DNA from: Paenibacillus algorifonticola
GTDB lineage: Bacteria > Bacillota > Bacilli > Paenibacillales > Paenibacillaceae
Length of the DNA: 36,876 nucleotides
NCBI RefSeq assembly: GCF_000971975.1
Contig: NZ_LAQO01000055.1
Location: 1 to 36,876 of the forward strand
Direction: 5' to 3'
The notes beneath the pieces are model-generated. The model did not search any database. It saw only the letters and a list, made by a program, of their open reading frames with translations, and was not told the DNA's origin. Below are positions 1 to 11,300 of the stretch, piece after piece (within the stretch, counting starts at the first letter, position 1; every line of letters starts with the position of its first letter). The position numbers were made by a program, and so were the translations under genes.

Positions 1-3000
1 TGCATCATAAACGTTTCGTGTCACAATGATGTTGTACGGGTCCTTGACCGTCACCAGACGGTTCAGCTTGTCGTACGCATAGGTCATGCGATGGCCATTG
101 GCATTCGCTTCGGCTATTTTGTTGCCTGCCAAGTCATAGCTGAAGGTAGCCTTATGCCCTTCCCCATCCGTAACGGCCGCTACGCGGTTAAGCTCATCAT
201 AGGCGTACTTCGTCACATAGCCGCGCTCATTCGTTTCTTCCGCTACATTCCCATTTTCATCATACGCAAAACGTTTGACCGCATCCTGTCCATTCACCTT
301 GCGGCTCGTCTGCACCAAGCGGTTCATCGCATCATACGTATGCGTGGTCGTGTATTGGCTTCTTCCCGCCGTATCGGTCGGCGCATAGCCAAACGCACGT
401 GGATCGATTTCCTGAATCACATTGCCGAGCACATCATATACGTATCCCGTTATGATTTGCAGCTTACCCGGGTTTTCCTTATCTTGCAGAAGCTCCGTAT
501 GAGCCGAGCTATCTAAATACATATGCTCCGCATCGACCAGCTTCATGCTTTGCGTCACTCTGTCCTGACTGTCGTACACAAAACGTTCTACATCATAAAC
601 CGATGTATCACGAAGCGTTGCCGTTTCCGTCACATTGCCGTTCTTATCATATTCATGAACCGTCAATGCCCCGCTGTTATCCGATTCGCTTTTCAACAAG
701 TTATTGCTGTAATAGGCATAGGTTCTCTCGCGTAAAAAAGCTTCATCCTTCGAGCTGCTGAGGCTCTCTTTAATTAAATTGCCAGCGGCATCGTAAGCAT
801 AGCTCTCAACTGCATACACGATATTGCCGCTGCTGTCTTGCTCCAACGGCGATTTCTTTTCCATTAGCTTCTTATTCGCATCGTAGGCATACAGCGAAAT
901 GCTGCCTCGCTTATCTTTGAGCGATACCAGATTGCCTGCAAGATCGTATTTAGACTCCGTGCGCTGAAGCAGCGCATCCGTCACCAGCTTCACTTGCCCA
1001 AAAGCATTGTAGGCTGTCGTCGTCTTATGACCAAGCTGATTCGTCTCCGCAGTTACACGTCCCAGTTTGTCGTATTCGTAAGATGTCACTCCGCCATCGG
1101 CATAGGTTATCGAGCGAACTAAGCGGTCTGGATAATAGGCATATGCCGTCACCATACCTCTGGCATCCGTCGATTTCGTTACATTTCCAAGCACATCATA
1201 AACAAACGTAGTCGAATGCTGCAAAGCGTCCGTCTGCTTGATCAATTGGCCGAGACCATCATAAACATAGCTCATGCCCAGAGATGCTGCTATGTCTCCT
1301 GTATACTGCAAGCCATCTACCGTTTTGCTTATTCGACCGTTCACATCGTAGGCGATGTATTCCATCCCCTTACCTTCTGGTGAGGTCGTAGAGGTAAGTC
1401 GATTCATCGCATCATACGTATACGATAGTCCCTTCATGGACTTGACCGTGCCATCACGATCCATAGAAGCCGTATACTGATTCGGCAAAATCTCCTTGAT
1501 GACATTGCCATTCGCATCATATAGATAACGGGTAACAGCTTCCGTTCCATCCGCTGCCGGCAGCTTTTTGCGAATGACTCGATCCAGCTCATCATAGTCA
1601 TAGCGAGTAAGCAGACCGAGTGGATTTTTTTCTTCAACTAAATTGCCCTTCTCATCATAGGTATAAGTGGTTGCTGCTCCAAGCGGATCGATTCGCTTCA
1701 CGACGCGGTTATCCAAGTCGTAAGTCAGCTTGGTTACATAGCCCTTCGGATCTGTCTGGCTCACAACATTGCCGGACTTGTCGTAGCTATAAACCGTTGT
1801 CGCCAGCACGCGATCGTAGTAGGCATCATCGACCGCGGCATCTGCAAGCTCAGCTTGCACTAGCTCATCCATTTTCACCAATAGCGACTCCGAAAGCATG
1901 CGGGATTGAACATCATACGCATAACGCGTGATGTCGTAATCGCCGCTCGCTACCTTCATCCGCTTCAGCGTCATATTGCCAGCCTCGTCATACTGCTGCA
2001 GCGTTTCTCGGCCATTTGGTCCGCTAACGCTAAGCACGCGCCCCGCTTTATCGTAGCTATTCGTGATTTTATCACCGGCAGCTGCCTTGGTTCCTTCTGC
2101 CCCAGATTTCGGCTGTTTATAGCTGAAGGTTTCACTGCTGAGCAGGCGATTCGCTTCATCATATTGATGCTCCGTCAGCTTATATTGAGTTGAGGTCGAA
2201 TTAGACGAGATATAAGCTTGCTCAGCCACTAGATTACTGCTGGAATCATAGCGATAATAAGAGGCTTGGCCTGCCTGATCCACCTTCTCGATTAATTCAC
2301 CTTTAGCAGAATACGACATGCTTTCCACTGTTCCATCCGGATGCTCAATCTGGTAAGGCTTCTCAAACACATTGTTCTTTACGGTCGTCACATTGCCGTT
2401 CTGATCCTTCTTGCTAACGAGCGTCTTGCCCGTAAGGTCGTAATTGTAGCTTTCCTTGCTTCCATCCGGATAGGCCTTCTCCTTCAACAGCCCATTTAAA
2501 TAATAGCTGTACGACGTTTTACGCCCCAAGGCGTCCGTTTCCGAGATGACATTTCCCAAAGCATCATACACATATTGGCTGGTGTAATGAGTTGTACCTT
2601 TGCTCGCATTGTCCGCACCAGTCTGAGCAGAAATGACAGCAATGACTCTATCATTGGCATCATATTGATAGGCCGTTCCATTCGATTGCGATGGATTTGC
2701 GGCTGTATAGCCTTCGCCTTTCACATCCTTAATGACGTTGCCGCGCTCATCGTATTGCTTAAACATCACGACCTCTTTGACTTTTCCGTCAAATGAGCTG
2801 GCGGTTGTCATACGATTCAGCGCATCATATTCATAAAGCGTTCCCGGCGCTTCATCCAGAGCCCAGGCAGAATATCTGCCGTCGCTTTCTTTGACAACCT
2901 TGCCATTTGCATCATAAGCATACCGGCTTCGATTGCCGAGAGCATCGCTCTTCGTTGCCATACGGCCAAGCCCATCATAAGTCATCGTTTGCGTAAGGTC

Positions 3001-6000
3001 AGTTCCTTGGACCGTTAGTGTTTCTGTTAAAAGCTGACCAAGCTTGTCATAGCGATACACGGTACGTTTTCCATTGGCCTTGCCGCCGAAAGGCTCGACC
3101 TTCTCAATAACCTGATTGCGGTAATTATACGTAAATAATATCGTATCGTAGCCGTCTCCACTCCATACCTGCTGCTTAATGACATTGCCAGCAAGATCCC
3201 TGTCATACAGCATGCGATAGCTTCCATGCTCTTCCGTCTTGCTGCCATTTTTCTCTTTAAAAATGCCTTCTTCCTTCGTCACCTGACCAGCAAAATTATA
3301 GGTAAACAGCTGCTGCTTAAAGCTGGTTTCAGCTGCATCCGTATAATAAGTCCCGGTAAGCTTGTTGCCGTTAAGATCATAGGCGTACTTAACATGTGCT
3401 GTTCTCGAGCCATCAAGCTTGGCGTATTCATCGGTCACCCGATTCATCGCATCGTAGGTGTAGCTTACATCGCTAGCTACGGCATTTGCCGTTCCCGTTA
3501 ATTTGCCCATTCTCGTTCGAATCGGGTTTCCCGCTAAATCATAATCATGGCGGGTATACGTATAATCCGCTTCACCCTTTGTATAAATTCGTTGCTCTGC
3601 TACGCGTCCAAGAGCATCATAAATAACCTCAGTAACCTTTTTCCCCGGATCTTGCTGGAGCTTTAATTGATCAAGCGCATTGTAGGCATATGAAGTCTCA
3701 TTGCCTAATGCATCCTTCTTCTCGATTAACCGCCCCATATTATCGTAGCTGTACGCTGTCAAACCGTTTTTGCCATCGGTTTCACGCAGCAAATTGCCCA
3801 TAAAATCATATTCATAGCTAGTTGTATACACCTGCTTATGATCTGGCGTCGTTTCTACCTTAACTGGACGATTTAATAGATCATAATAGAACGTAGTTGA
3901 ATAGCCCTCCTCATTCGTCAAAATAACGATAAGCGGGGCAGCGCTATTGCCCGTGTACTTATATTGAAGCGTTAGCTCCCCTTTATTGACCTTATCCTGT
4001 TCATAAGAGGAACGTTTAGTAAGGCGGTAATTACTATCATATTCAAGGCGGAAGCTATTGCCATTCGCATCGACTTCCTTCGTTTTCAATCCGAGAGCAT
4101 CGTACTCATAAGCTTGCAAAACAAGCCACTCTCCGCTATCCTCTACAGCCGCTTTGAGCAAATTACCCATGATGTCATATTCATATTGGAATCGATTTTT
4201 ATTCGGATCAGTATATTGAATGCTTAAATTAGCATAAGGATTTTCGACATAGCTGTAGCCTTTTACGCCCTTATCCGGCTCAATAGATTGAGTAACCCGT
4301 CCCAGCTTGTCATAGGTATAGCTTGTTTTCTCCTTATTAGGATTAACGTCAAGCTTACGGTTGCCCGTATTAAAGTCATACGCATACGATTTGGCTACAA
4401 TCTCTCCGTCTGCGCTGCCATATTGTTTGGTTACATAGGCACCCTTCATATCCAAGCCGTTCGCATCCACACCATATTCGAACTGGGTTACGAAGCTTTG
4501 TCCGCCTGCGCTTGATGCCTGGCGCGTCATATTGCCGTACGAGTCATATTGATAGTCCGTCACGGTCCAGCTATCCTCTGACTGAGCATTCATCTTCGTT
4601 TCCCTTGTCACGTTTCCTTTCGTATCGATCGCATACAGAATTTGACTTACCGAATTTTTATCCTTCTTCCATGTCTTTGATGCCAACACATGAAACTTGT
4701 CATAAGCATACGCATAAACAACCAAATGATCATTGTTTACGGGATAGCCCTGACTATCGCGCTCTGCTTCCGGCCCGGTATAATTCGTTAAGTTACCATA
4801 TTCGTCGTACCGGTAGTTTTCGATGCGCTTTACAGGAGTGTCATTCGATTGACTATTGGTTGTCTGGTAAATCAACGTTTCCTGCTTTTTCACCAGCTTC
4901 AGCTCGTCGCGCTCGCTCGATACGACCTCCTTGTGGTCCTTCCCGGTATTTTCGGTTAAAATCAGCTGATGCAAGCCATCAAAGGTATATTTCATTTTAT
5001 TGCCAATCGCATCGGTCGTTTCCGTATAATAGCGAAACTTATCCTTCAAATACGTATTGTCATTTGGATTGTAATTATCGACTTTATAGCCGTCAGCCTC
5101 GTTCGTATAGCTGTATACCGTTTTATTTTTCACCTCGGTGGTGAAACGATCCTCGAACTTGGCTTTGGATGCATCGTAATCCTTCTTGATCAGCTCGCGC
5201 TTCTCAAAAATTTTACGGTACTGCATGCTGCCTTCGCTAAGGCCCTTCGTAAACGTATTATAGATGTAGCGAGTGATATGATTGGTAGGAACATAATCCA
5301 CCTGCATTAAATTTTCATAGCGATTGTAGACGCCATAATTGGTGCCATTTACAAACGTAAAGCCAAGATCTGGCTGCTCATACCAAAAATGATATTTCGG
5401 GCTGCCGTCCACATCAAATACGCGCTGCAGCCTTGTCCGCACTACATGCTTGGAATCATTGACCAGCACAGCCGATTTGTCATACACCAGCTTATTGTCT
5501 CCAGGCAGGTTTACGATAACCTGAAACTGCCCTTGCAGGTCGCCGGAATCCACATTATTCGGATTTTGCGTCGCTTTGTAGGTTTCATTTTTCCCATACG
5601 TCGGGTTCGTGATTGCTCCTACTTTAAATTGATCATTTTCTTTATAATCAATGGTCGTTATACGGCCAACGGTATCGACGATTTTGGATATCAATTTTTT
5701 ATGCGTCGTTTTGCCATCTACCGTATAATCTAGTATCTTGTGCTGGAACGTAATCGTATTGCCGTAACGATCAACAATACCGAGAATCGCGCCATCTAAG
5801 GCAAAATATGTTTTCTTGCCTTCCTTATCGGTCATCACATATTTGGAGCTGCCATCCGTTTGCCCATTATTAAACTCCGTCGTTTCACGAATGACAACAT
5901 CTTTTACCGTCTGACCTTCCGGCAGCATGACGGGATGTCCATCTTGCGAAGCATTTTTCAAACGGTAAATATCGCCGCTCTCGGTATGTAGAAATTTATG

Positions 6001-6447
6001 GCTCGTACCATCTTCATTTTTGCGAATTTCCATGCCAGGGAACGAGAAACGCATCCCAATCCCCAGATTATAGCGATCCTCATAAAAAGAAAAGGATTCA
6101 TCGACTGGCTCCACATAGTCTACCCATGCGCCATTTACATATTTTACATTAATTTGCTGCACATTGGAAATGCCGCTTTGATAAATCCGTTTAATTTCCA
6201 AATTCAAACCATTGCGCCCAGGGAGCACATAATCGGTCTGTGTTAAACTCAGCTCTCCGCTTTGCGGATTGATGTATTCGGCACTTTTATTGTTGTTCAA
6301 ATAAACAGGGGACAGCATTGTATTGTAATTTTTCTGCGGTCCTATTAAGTTGTTCATCTGCTCTTCCAATGTTTCCGCATAGGCTAATGGAGCAGGAAGC
6401 ATAGATATAAATAATATAAATAAGGACGTCTTAAGCCAACGTTTCAC
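1..6447 (-). CDS. Giant exported RHS/YD-repeat protein (C-terminus beyond window)
   Basis: One frame stays open for 2149 codons from a GTG at 6447 to base 1. I checked frame register near the start, at about 3000 and at the left edge. The GTG is preceded by a GGAGGTG box (6453-6459). Residues 1-24 form a Sec signal peptide (KRW, hydrophobic core, cleavage near AYA-E). Residues about 50-75 (PGRNGLNLEIKRIYQS) resemble the conserved block at the start of RHS proteins. From about residue 400 onward the protein is dozens of YD repeats of the type YDxxGNxxxxTDxxG. Such proteins form a shell-like beta-cage, usually ending in an RHS core and a variable toxin tip; that end is not in the window. No SLH or LPXTG anchor is visible. 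It is the last gene seen of the operon that begins at 15971, 57 bases behind its neighbour. It could be a WapA-like toxin carrier or a surface/biofilm protein. Confidence 0.93.
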   Translation of the reverse strand, partial: MKRWLKTSLFILFISMLPAPLAYAETLEEQMNNLIGPQKNYNTMLSPVYLNNNKSAEYINPQSGELSLTQTDYVLPGRNGLNLEIKRIYQSGISNVQQINVKYVNGAWVDYVEPVDESFSFYEDRYNLGIGMRFSFPGMEIRKNEDGTSHKFLHTESGDIYRLKNASQDGHPVMLPEGQTVKDVVIRETTEFNNGQTDGSSKYVMTDKEGKKTYFALDGAILGIVDRYGNTITFQHKILDYTVDGKTTHKKLISKIVDTVGRITTIDYKENDQFKVGAITNPTYGKNETYKATQNPNNVDSGDLQGQFQVIVNLPGDNKLVYDKSAVLVNDSKHVVRTRLQRVFDVDGSPKYHFWYEQPDLGFTFVNGTNYGVYNRYENLMQVDYVPTNHITRYIYNTFTKGLSEGSMQYRKIFEKRELIKKDYDASKAKFEDRFTTEVKNKTVYSYTNEADGYKVDNYNPNDNTYLKDKFRYYTETTDAIGNKMKYTFDGLHQLILTENTGKDHKEVVSSERDELKLVKKQETLIYQTTNSQSNDTPVKRIENYRYDEYGNLTNYTGPEAERDSQGYPVNNDHLVVYAYAYDKFHVLASKTWKKDKNSVSQILYAIDTKGNVTRETKMNAQSEDSWTVTDYQYDSYGNMTRQASSAGGQSFVTQFEYGVDANGLDMKGAYVTKQYGSADGEIVAKSYAYDFNTGNRKLDVNPNKEKTSYTYDKLGRVTQSIEPDKGVKGYSYVENPYANLSIQYTDPNKNRFQYEYDIMGNLLKAAVEDSGEWLVLQAYEYDALGLKTKEVDANGNSFRLEYDSNYRLTKRSSYEQDKVNKGELTLQYKYTGNSAAPLIVILTNEEGYSTTFYYDLLNRPVKVETTPDHKQVYTTSYEYDFMGNLLRETDGKNGLTAYSYDNMGRLIEKKDALGNETSYAYNALDQLKLQQDPGKKVTEVIYDALGRVAEQRIYTKGEADYTYTRHDYDLAGNPIRTRMGKLTGTANAVASDVSYTYDAMNRVTDEYAKLDGSRTAHVKYAYDLNGNKLTGTYYTDAAETSFKQQLFTYNFAGQVTKEEGIFKEKNGSKTEEHGSYRMLYDRDLAGNVIKQQVWSGDGYDTILFTYNYRNQVIEKVEPFGGKANGKRTVYRYDKLGQLLTETLTVQGTDLTQTMTYDGLGRMATKSDALGNRSRYAYDANGKVVKESDGRYSAWALDEAPGTLYEYDALNRMTTASSFDGKVKEVVMFKQYDERGNVIKDVKGEGYTAANPSQSNGTAYQYDANDRVIAVISAQTGADNASKGTTHYTSQYVYDALGNVISETDALGRKTSYSYYLNGLLKEKAYPDGSKESYNYDLTGKTLVSKKDQNGNVTTVKNNVFEKPYQIEHPDGTVESMSYSAKGELIEKVDQAGQASYYRYDSSSNLVAEQAYISSNSTSTQYKLTEHQYDEANRLLSSETFSYKQPKSGAEGTKAAAGDKITNSYDKAGRVLSVSGPNGRETLQQYDEAGNMTLKRMKVASGDYDITRYAYDVQSRMLSESLLVKMDELVQAELADAAVDDAYYDRVLATTVYSYDKSGNVVSQTDPKGYVTKLTYDLDNRVVKRIDPLGAATTYTYDEKGNLVEEKNPLGLLTRYDYDELDRVIRKKLPAADGTEAVTRYLYDANGNVIKEILPNQYTASMDRDGTVKSMKGLSYTYDAMNRLTSTTSPEGKGMEYIAYDVNGRISKTVDGLQYTGDIAASLGMSYVYDGLGQLIKQTDALQHSTTFVYDVLGNVTKSTDARGMVTAYAYYPDRLVRSITYADGGVTSYEYDKLGRVTAETNQLGHKTTTAYNAFGQVKLVTDALLQRTESKYDLAGNLVSLKDKRGSISLYAYDANKKLMEKKSPLEQDSSGNIVYAVESYAYDAAGNLIKESLSSSKDEAFLRERTYAYYSNNLLKSESDNSGALTVHEYDKNGNVTETATLRDTSVYDVERFVYDSQDRVTQSMKLVDAEHMYLDSSAHTELLQDKENPGKLQIITGYVYDVLGNVIQEIDPRAFGYAPTDTAGRSQYTTTHTYDAMNRLVQTSRKVNGQDAVKRFAYDENGNVAEETNERGYVTKYAYDELNRVAAVTDGEGHKATFSYDLAGNKIAEANANGHRMTYAYDKLNRLVTVKDPYNIIVTRNVYDA

Positions 6448-6504
6448 CCTTGCACCTCCAAGAAGTTTAACTGCATTTGTGGATTGCTATTATTGTGGAA
6501 ACGA

Positions 6505-7356
6505 TTAATTGTATTTGTCTGTGTACGCTTTCGCCATAATAGCTTCATCAGAGGTACCTGCTTTTTTCTTCGTTATGACCGACTCCGGGGTTAATCCGAG
6601 CTTCTGAGCTAGTACAAAGGCTTCTGCAACCTGCTGCTCTGAAAACTTCCCTTTTTGAACATATTTGCCCAGCTGCTCCTTCGTTATTTGCAGACGTGGC
6701 AAGCTGAGAGAGCCATTCAATATATCAAAAGCTGCTGAAATCTCCTGCCAGCTTTTGTTCGCCTCAAGCTTTTCCTTCAATATATCTTCCATCGCTGTTC
6801 CGGATACAAAAGAAATCGTATCTGCAATCATAATGTCATCTGAGCTAAGCTTGGGATTGCTCATCCATTGCTCCAGCTCATCTGCCCCGAATGCTCTGGG
6901 AACGAAAGCTTTATGGCTGGAATGATACCGTTTCATAATGGTCTCCCAATCATTCCCCTTCGAGCGTTCTAAAGCTAGCTGCTCCAAATCTTGCATTTTC
7001 CCATAGTTTTGGTATAAAAACTCGTAAGCAATAAGCAAATCAGGCAAGCTGCTGCCTGCTGCTGCCAGACGGTCAAGCTCCTTTTGGAATTTCTCATCCA
7101 CTTGCAGCGTCTTCACCATGCTTTCATAGTTAGCAAGGTTGCGAGCATAAGCGGCCCCATCCGCTTCTTTGATTTGATCCAATGCCGTTTGCGATAGCGA
7201 CAGGGTCGCAGCATTTTGAAAGGTTTTATTTGTATTGACTGTCGTTTTTTGATCAGTCAAAGCATTTTTCGCAAGCACGCTTCCAAGTTGCAGTACCGTG
7301 CCAAGTGCAAGCACGACAACTAAGGATTTTGTCCTTTTATTAAATTTATATTTCAT
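6505..7356 (-). CDS. Exported or membrane-anchored helical protein of unknown function
   Basis: A 283-residue protein starting MKYKFNKRTK, with an AAGGCGGA ribosome site. Residues 11-30 are a hydrophobic segment after a basic stretch, so it is a signal peptide or N-terminal anchor. The rest is predicted helical and charged. Residues about 170-205 (ADTISFVSGTAMEDILK, then KSWQEISAAF) resemble a block in the next gene upstream (7370-8323): a Gly, an acidic-Ile pair and an invariant SW-x-E. A second related helix pair (AEAFVLAQKLGLTPESV) lies near the C-terminus. I do not recognise the family. It lies 13 bases downstream of that neighbour and 57 bases upstream of the YD-repeat gene, so it is co-transcribed and may help export, fold or anchor the giant protein. 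That role is inference from position only. Confidence 0.85.
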   Translation of the reverse strand: MKYKFNKRTKSLVVVLALGTVLQLGSVLAKNALTDQKTTVNTNKTFQNAATLSLSQTALDQIKEADGAAYARNLANYESMVKTLQVDEKFQKELDRLAAAGSSLPDLLIAYEFLYQNYGKMQDLEQLALERSKGNDWETIMKRYHSSHKAFVPRAFGADELEQWMSNPKLSSDDIMIADTISFVSGTAMEDILKEKLEANKSWQEISAAFDILNGSLSLPRLQITKEQLGKYVQKGKFSEQQVAEAFVLAQKLGLTPESVITKKKAGTSDEAIMAKAYTDKYN

Positions 7357-7369
7357 CGGTAGTCCGCCT

Positions 7370-8323
7370 TTACGGTCGATTTGGGTTAATGGCCTCTATT
7401 TCCTTCATGACATCAGCCGCTGGATTTCCAGGCTTAATATCCTCTATAACAGGCAACGGAACATCCGGTAAAATGTTTTCACCCTTGCTGTCTTTTACAT
7501 CTATGGATGCTGCCGTCCCCTGCGTCGTTGTCGTCAAATTATCTTTTATACGAGTGTTGTTCTTCTGAATCTGCTCCAGCAGCGCAAGCTCAATGCCAGA
7601 CATCGTAATCATTTCATGGGAAGGGCTGCTCATCCGCTTCTCATCTCTTGCTTTTATATAAGCTTCTTGATCGGATATATATAGGTTCAAATCCAACTCC
7701 AATTGCAAAGCGATTAAATATTCATCCAATACCGCTTCCGCGCTGCCAACTTTATCTTCCAGCAAAAGCATAAAATAAACAGCGTCAGCAACGTTGAACT
7801 GCTGAAGCAGCTTCTCATAGCGCTCCTGCTGGTCTTCCTCTTTCTTGTCTATGCTTGCAGTGGGAACTTGAGCAGCAGGGGCAGGCTGATTGCCGCCCCC
7901 CAGCTCTTTCAGTTGAAATTGCAGTCTTTCTGCAAGCATTTTCGCTTCTAGAATATCCTCATTCTGAAAGCCTTGAGCCTGGAGCTTGCTTGTCACTTCA
8001 TCCATTCCTGACTCTGCTAGCAGCCCGCTGCGTTTGCTCCGATCCTCGTCGTTTCCTACAAGCTTGGTTAACTTCAACTGCTCCAGCACTTCATTCCAAG
8101 AAAGTCCCGTGTCTTTCAGCTTTATAATTTCCTCTGTCGTAACACCTGTCATATTGGAAATATCCGCGGCCATCATGCTGTCGCTCTTCATTTCAACGGC
8201 AGCTTCTTCTTTATTTGGATTTATTAAATTGTTATCCAGCAGCAATACAAAGGTTTCCGTGATTAACGCGATGACAATAACAATCGCTACCCATTTGTAA
8301 TGCTTTTTTAGAAAATGCCTCAC
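7370..8323 (-). CDS. Single-pass membrane protein of unknown function, paralogous block with next gene
   Basis: A 317-residue protein with a GTG start (8321-8323) preceded by GGAG about 10 bases away. Residues about 11-29 are one strong transmembrane segment after a KKHYK cluster. The remainder is acidic and helical and probably extracytoplasmic. Residues about 53-88 (ADISNMTGVTTEEIIKLK, then LSWNEVLEQL) match the SW-x-E block of the protein encoded immediately downstream, which suggests an old duplication. The C-terminus is Pro-rich (NILPDVPLPVIEDIKPGNPA), like a linker or partner-binding tail. It sits 26 bases after the FN3 gene and 13 bases before its partial paralogue. No catalytic motif is visible. 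A membrane-side accessory factor for the surface proteins of this operon is plausible but unproven. Confidence 0.85.
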   Translation of the reverse strand: MRHFLKKHYKWVAIVIVIALITETFVLLLDNNLINPNKEEAAVEMKSDSMMAADISNMTGVTTEEIIKLKDTGLSWNEVLEQLKLTKLVGNDEDRSKRSGLLAESGMDEVTSKLQAQGFQNEDILEAKMLAERLQFQLKELGGGNQPAPAAQVPTASIDKKEEDQQERYEKLLQQFNVADAVYFMLLLEDKVGSAEAVLDEYLIALQLELDLNLYISDQEAYIKARDEKRMSSPSHEMITMSGIELALLEQIQKNNTRIKDNLTTTTQGTAASIDVKDSKGENILPDVPLPVIEDIKPGNPAADVMKEIEAINPNRP

Positions 8324-8349
8324 ATGCTCAGCTCCATTTCCGTTTCCTG

Positions 8350-11300
8350 TTAAACCTTTACGTCAATCGTCGTTTGACCTGTCATTTTAGATTTGAAGAT
8401 AATCGTCGTCACTTCACCCGACCAGGATGTGCCCGGCACAATGTTTTGGCTTTTCTTATAGGTGATGCGCCCCGGTGTGTAGGTAACTTCCAGATTAGAG
8501 CCTGCTATTTTGCCGGATTGCGTGTCCCGTGCTGGCGTGAAATCATACAAATCTACGACCTCCAGCGCCGATGCATCATACGTAACGACATACGTTAACT
8601 CGCTGAAATCCTGCACATTGCTCCCCAGCAGCGACAAATCAAACGTCTTCCCTTTTACCCCATTGACGATATACGAGGGACTCGTTGTGCTCTTCACAAT
8701 CGCCGGGCTCCATACCGTCACGCCTGCTTCGTTCTTCGCACGCACCCGGTACGTATGGGAGGTACCGGACTCCAAGCCTGTATCCGTATAGGTTGTTGAT
8801 GTTTCCGTTGATGCTACGGTCTGACCATCCACTTCAATGTCGTAACCGCTCGCTCCCTCTACCTGATCCCAGCGCAGCTCGATGCTGTTGTTGTTCGCTA
8901 CCGCTTCCACTTCAATACTGGCTTGAAGGGAATCCGGCAGGGTGGACAACGACAACACGGCGATCCAGTTCGCTGGTGTCCCTTCTTGTTTCAAACGGAT
9001 CTTGTACGTATGAAATTCATTTGCCTTGAGGCCACCATGATGGTAAATCGTGTCCAGCCCGTTATCCGTTAGGACACCGTCCACTTCCACCTCATAGTGC
9101 GCATCCATTGCTACCGTTTCCCACGATACGGTGATCGATCGATTCGTCACAACAGCCGCTACATTCGTTAGGGCCAAATCCGATGCTTGTTGATTAGGTA
9201 GAGCTGTGAGGGTGACTTTGCTGCCCCACTCACTATGACCGCTTATGTTCACCGCACGAACCCGGTAAGCGTAAGCTTTATTCGGAACTAGCCCCGTGTG
9301 TGTGTATTGATTAGTTGTTACGTTCATAATCGTAGAACCATCAATCTCGATCTCATAGCTTTCCGCATGCGGTACTTTATACCATGTCAGCGTGTTGCCA
9401 TCCGCTTCGGCTGTAGCGATGAGATTCGTTGGTATGGCAGGCTTTTCAGGATGCGTGACCGTTTCGAGCGGCTCGCTCCACGCGCTTTTGCCTCCTGCAT
9501 TCGTCGCTCTTATGCGGTACGTATGCGGACTTAGCGCCTCCAGCTTCTTATGAAGATAGCTCGTGCGATTGGCATTATCCAAAATCAAGCCGTCTACCTC
9601 AATTTCATAACCCGTTGCTCCTGCAACTGCTTCCCAGCTCACCGCCATTTCATGTATCGACGGCTCTGCTGTTAAAGTGATTGGCTTTTGTGGAGGATAG
9701 GGCAGCGTTTGCGAAGTAATCAAGGCGCTCCATTCGCTGATCCCACCTGTGTTTTTCGCTCGTATCCGGTACGTATGCTGCGTTTCTGGCTCAAGCCCCG
9801 CATGTACATAGCGGAGTACGCTTCCGGCTTCTATAACAACACCGTCCACTTCAATGTCATAGCTATCTGCTCGCGCTACGATTCCCCAGGTAATCGTCTG
9901 CTCCTTCTGGGATGGTGCAACCTGAATCTCTAGTGGAGCCGTCGGCGGGTCCGGCAGCGTAAAGGCTACTAGCTGCGGACTCCAGCTTCCCGCTCCACTC
10001 CCGTTTTTCACTCGCACCCGATATGTATGTCTCGTATTCGGAGTGAGCGAGCTATGGAGATACGTGTTCGAGGCACCATTATTAATGACCGCTCCATCGA
10101 CTTCAATCTCATACGTTACGGTGCCGCCCGTTGTGGGCCATGATATCCGCAAGTAGCGCTGCGAGGCTTCCGGCGTTAGTACGGCTGGCGGACTTGCCAG
10201 GGTTTCTCCGTTCCTCGTGCTGCTCCAACCTGTTTCCTCTCCTAGCGCATTTTTGGCTTTTGTCTGGTAAACGAGCGTTGTATTGGATGTTAATCCAGTG
10301 ACTCGTATTTTTTTGTTCGTCGGGGTAAACCATACGGCCGTGCTGCTTAATCCTCCTGAACCATTCACATACTGAGATCCAGCTTTCAACTGGTACTGTG
10401 TTCCAGCCGGATTTCCATCTTGAAACGTGACCTCAAGACTGCTTTCATTTGCTTGTCCTAGCACGAGAGATGGGCTTTGCGCCTTCGTTTGAACGCTTTT
10501 CGTTTGTGATCCAATATGTCCTACTGCATCTCTTGCTTCGAACTTTACGGTGTAATTCGTATTCGGGATAAGACTCGTCGCGGTATGCGTACCTGCGGCC
10601 AGCCAGTCCGTTGCGCTTGTCCCTATCGTGAAACGATGTGGCAGAGCATGCAAACCTGATACCGTATCCGTTGCTGTACCTGTTACTTGGATAGTCGTAT
10701 CCGTTGCTGTTGCCTGGAATATGCCAACTGCTGGGGCATTCTTATCCACTTGGAAAGCTACCGTATCCTGAATCGTTTGTGCCCCATCGTTAACTGTAAA
10801 TTTCATCGTATGCATGCCCTCACTCAAAGTCTGAACATTGAGTGCATTAAAGTTTACTTGCTGGGCCGTTGCTGTATTAGAGATGACTTTTGTATCTCTT
10901 GGCGTGCTCTCTGCATCTATAAAGTATGAAAGGCTAAGATTACCGCTTGCTGAGCCCATCACGCTTACAGTTGGAATAAAAGATTGCAGATCACTAACCA
11001 TTTGACCGGAAGTAGGTGTCAAAATGCTTTGTTTCATAACCGTTTGAATAGTGAAAAGAGGGCTATAGGCATATTCTCCCCACATACCGCTATCATTCGC
11101 CGAAATTCTAACCATTGCTTGGGTCGAAGGCCTGTATCTATTTAAATTTAATAGATACTCTCCTTCATAATTGGACTGCCAAGCTGGCACGGTCTCGACA
11201 TCATCCCACGAATATCCACCATCAAGCGAAATTTCAATTTTCACTGTACTGGGAGTTATCGTTAACAAAGGCTGAACCTTCCATTTCAAAAGCATATTCT

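Noticed and set aside
91..6246. Many plus-strand frames of 60-210 codons opposite the RHS gene
   Set aside because: They are reflections of the YD-repeat coding strand (repeated aromatic and basic patterns), lack ribosome sites and overlap each other; the minus frame is open throughout.
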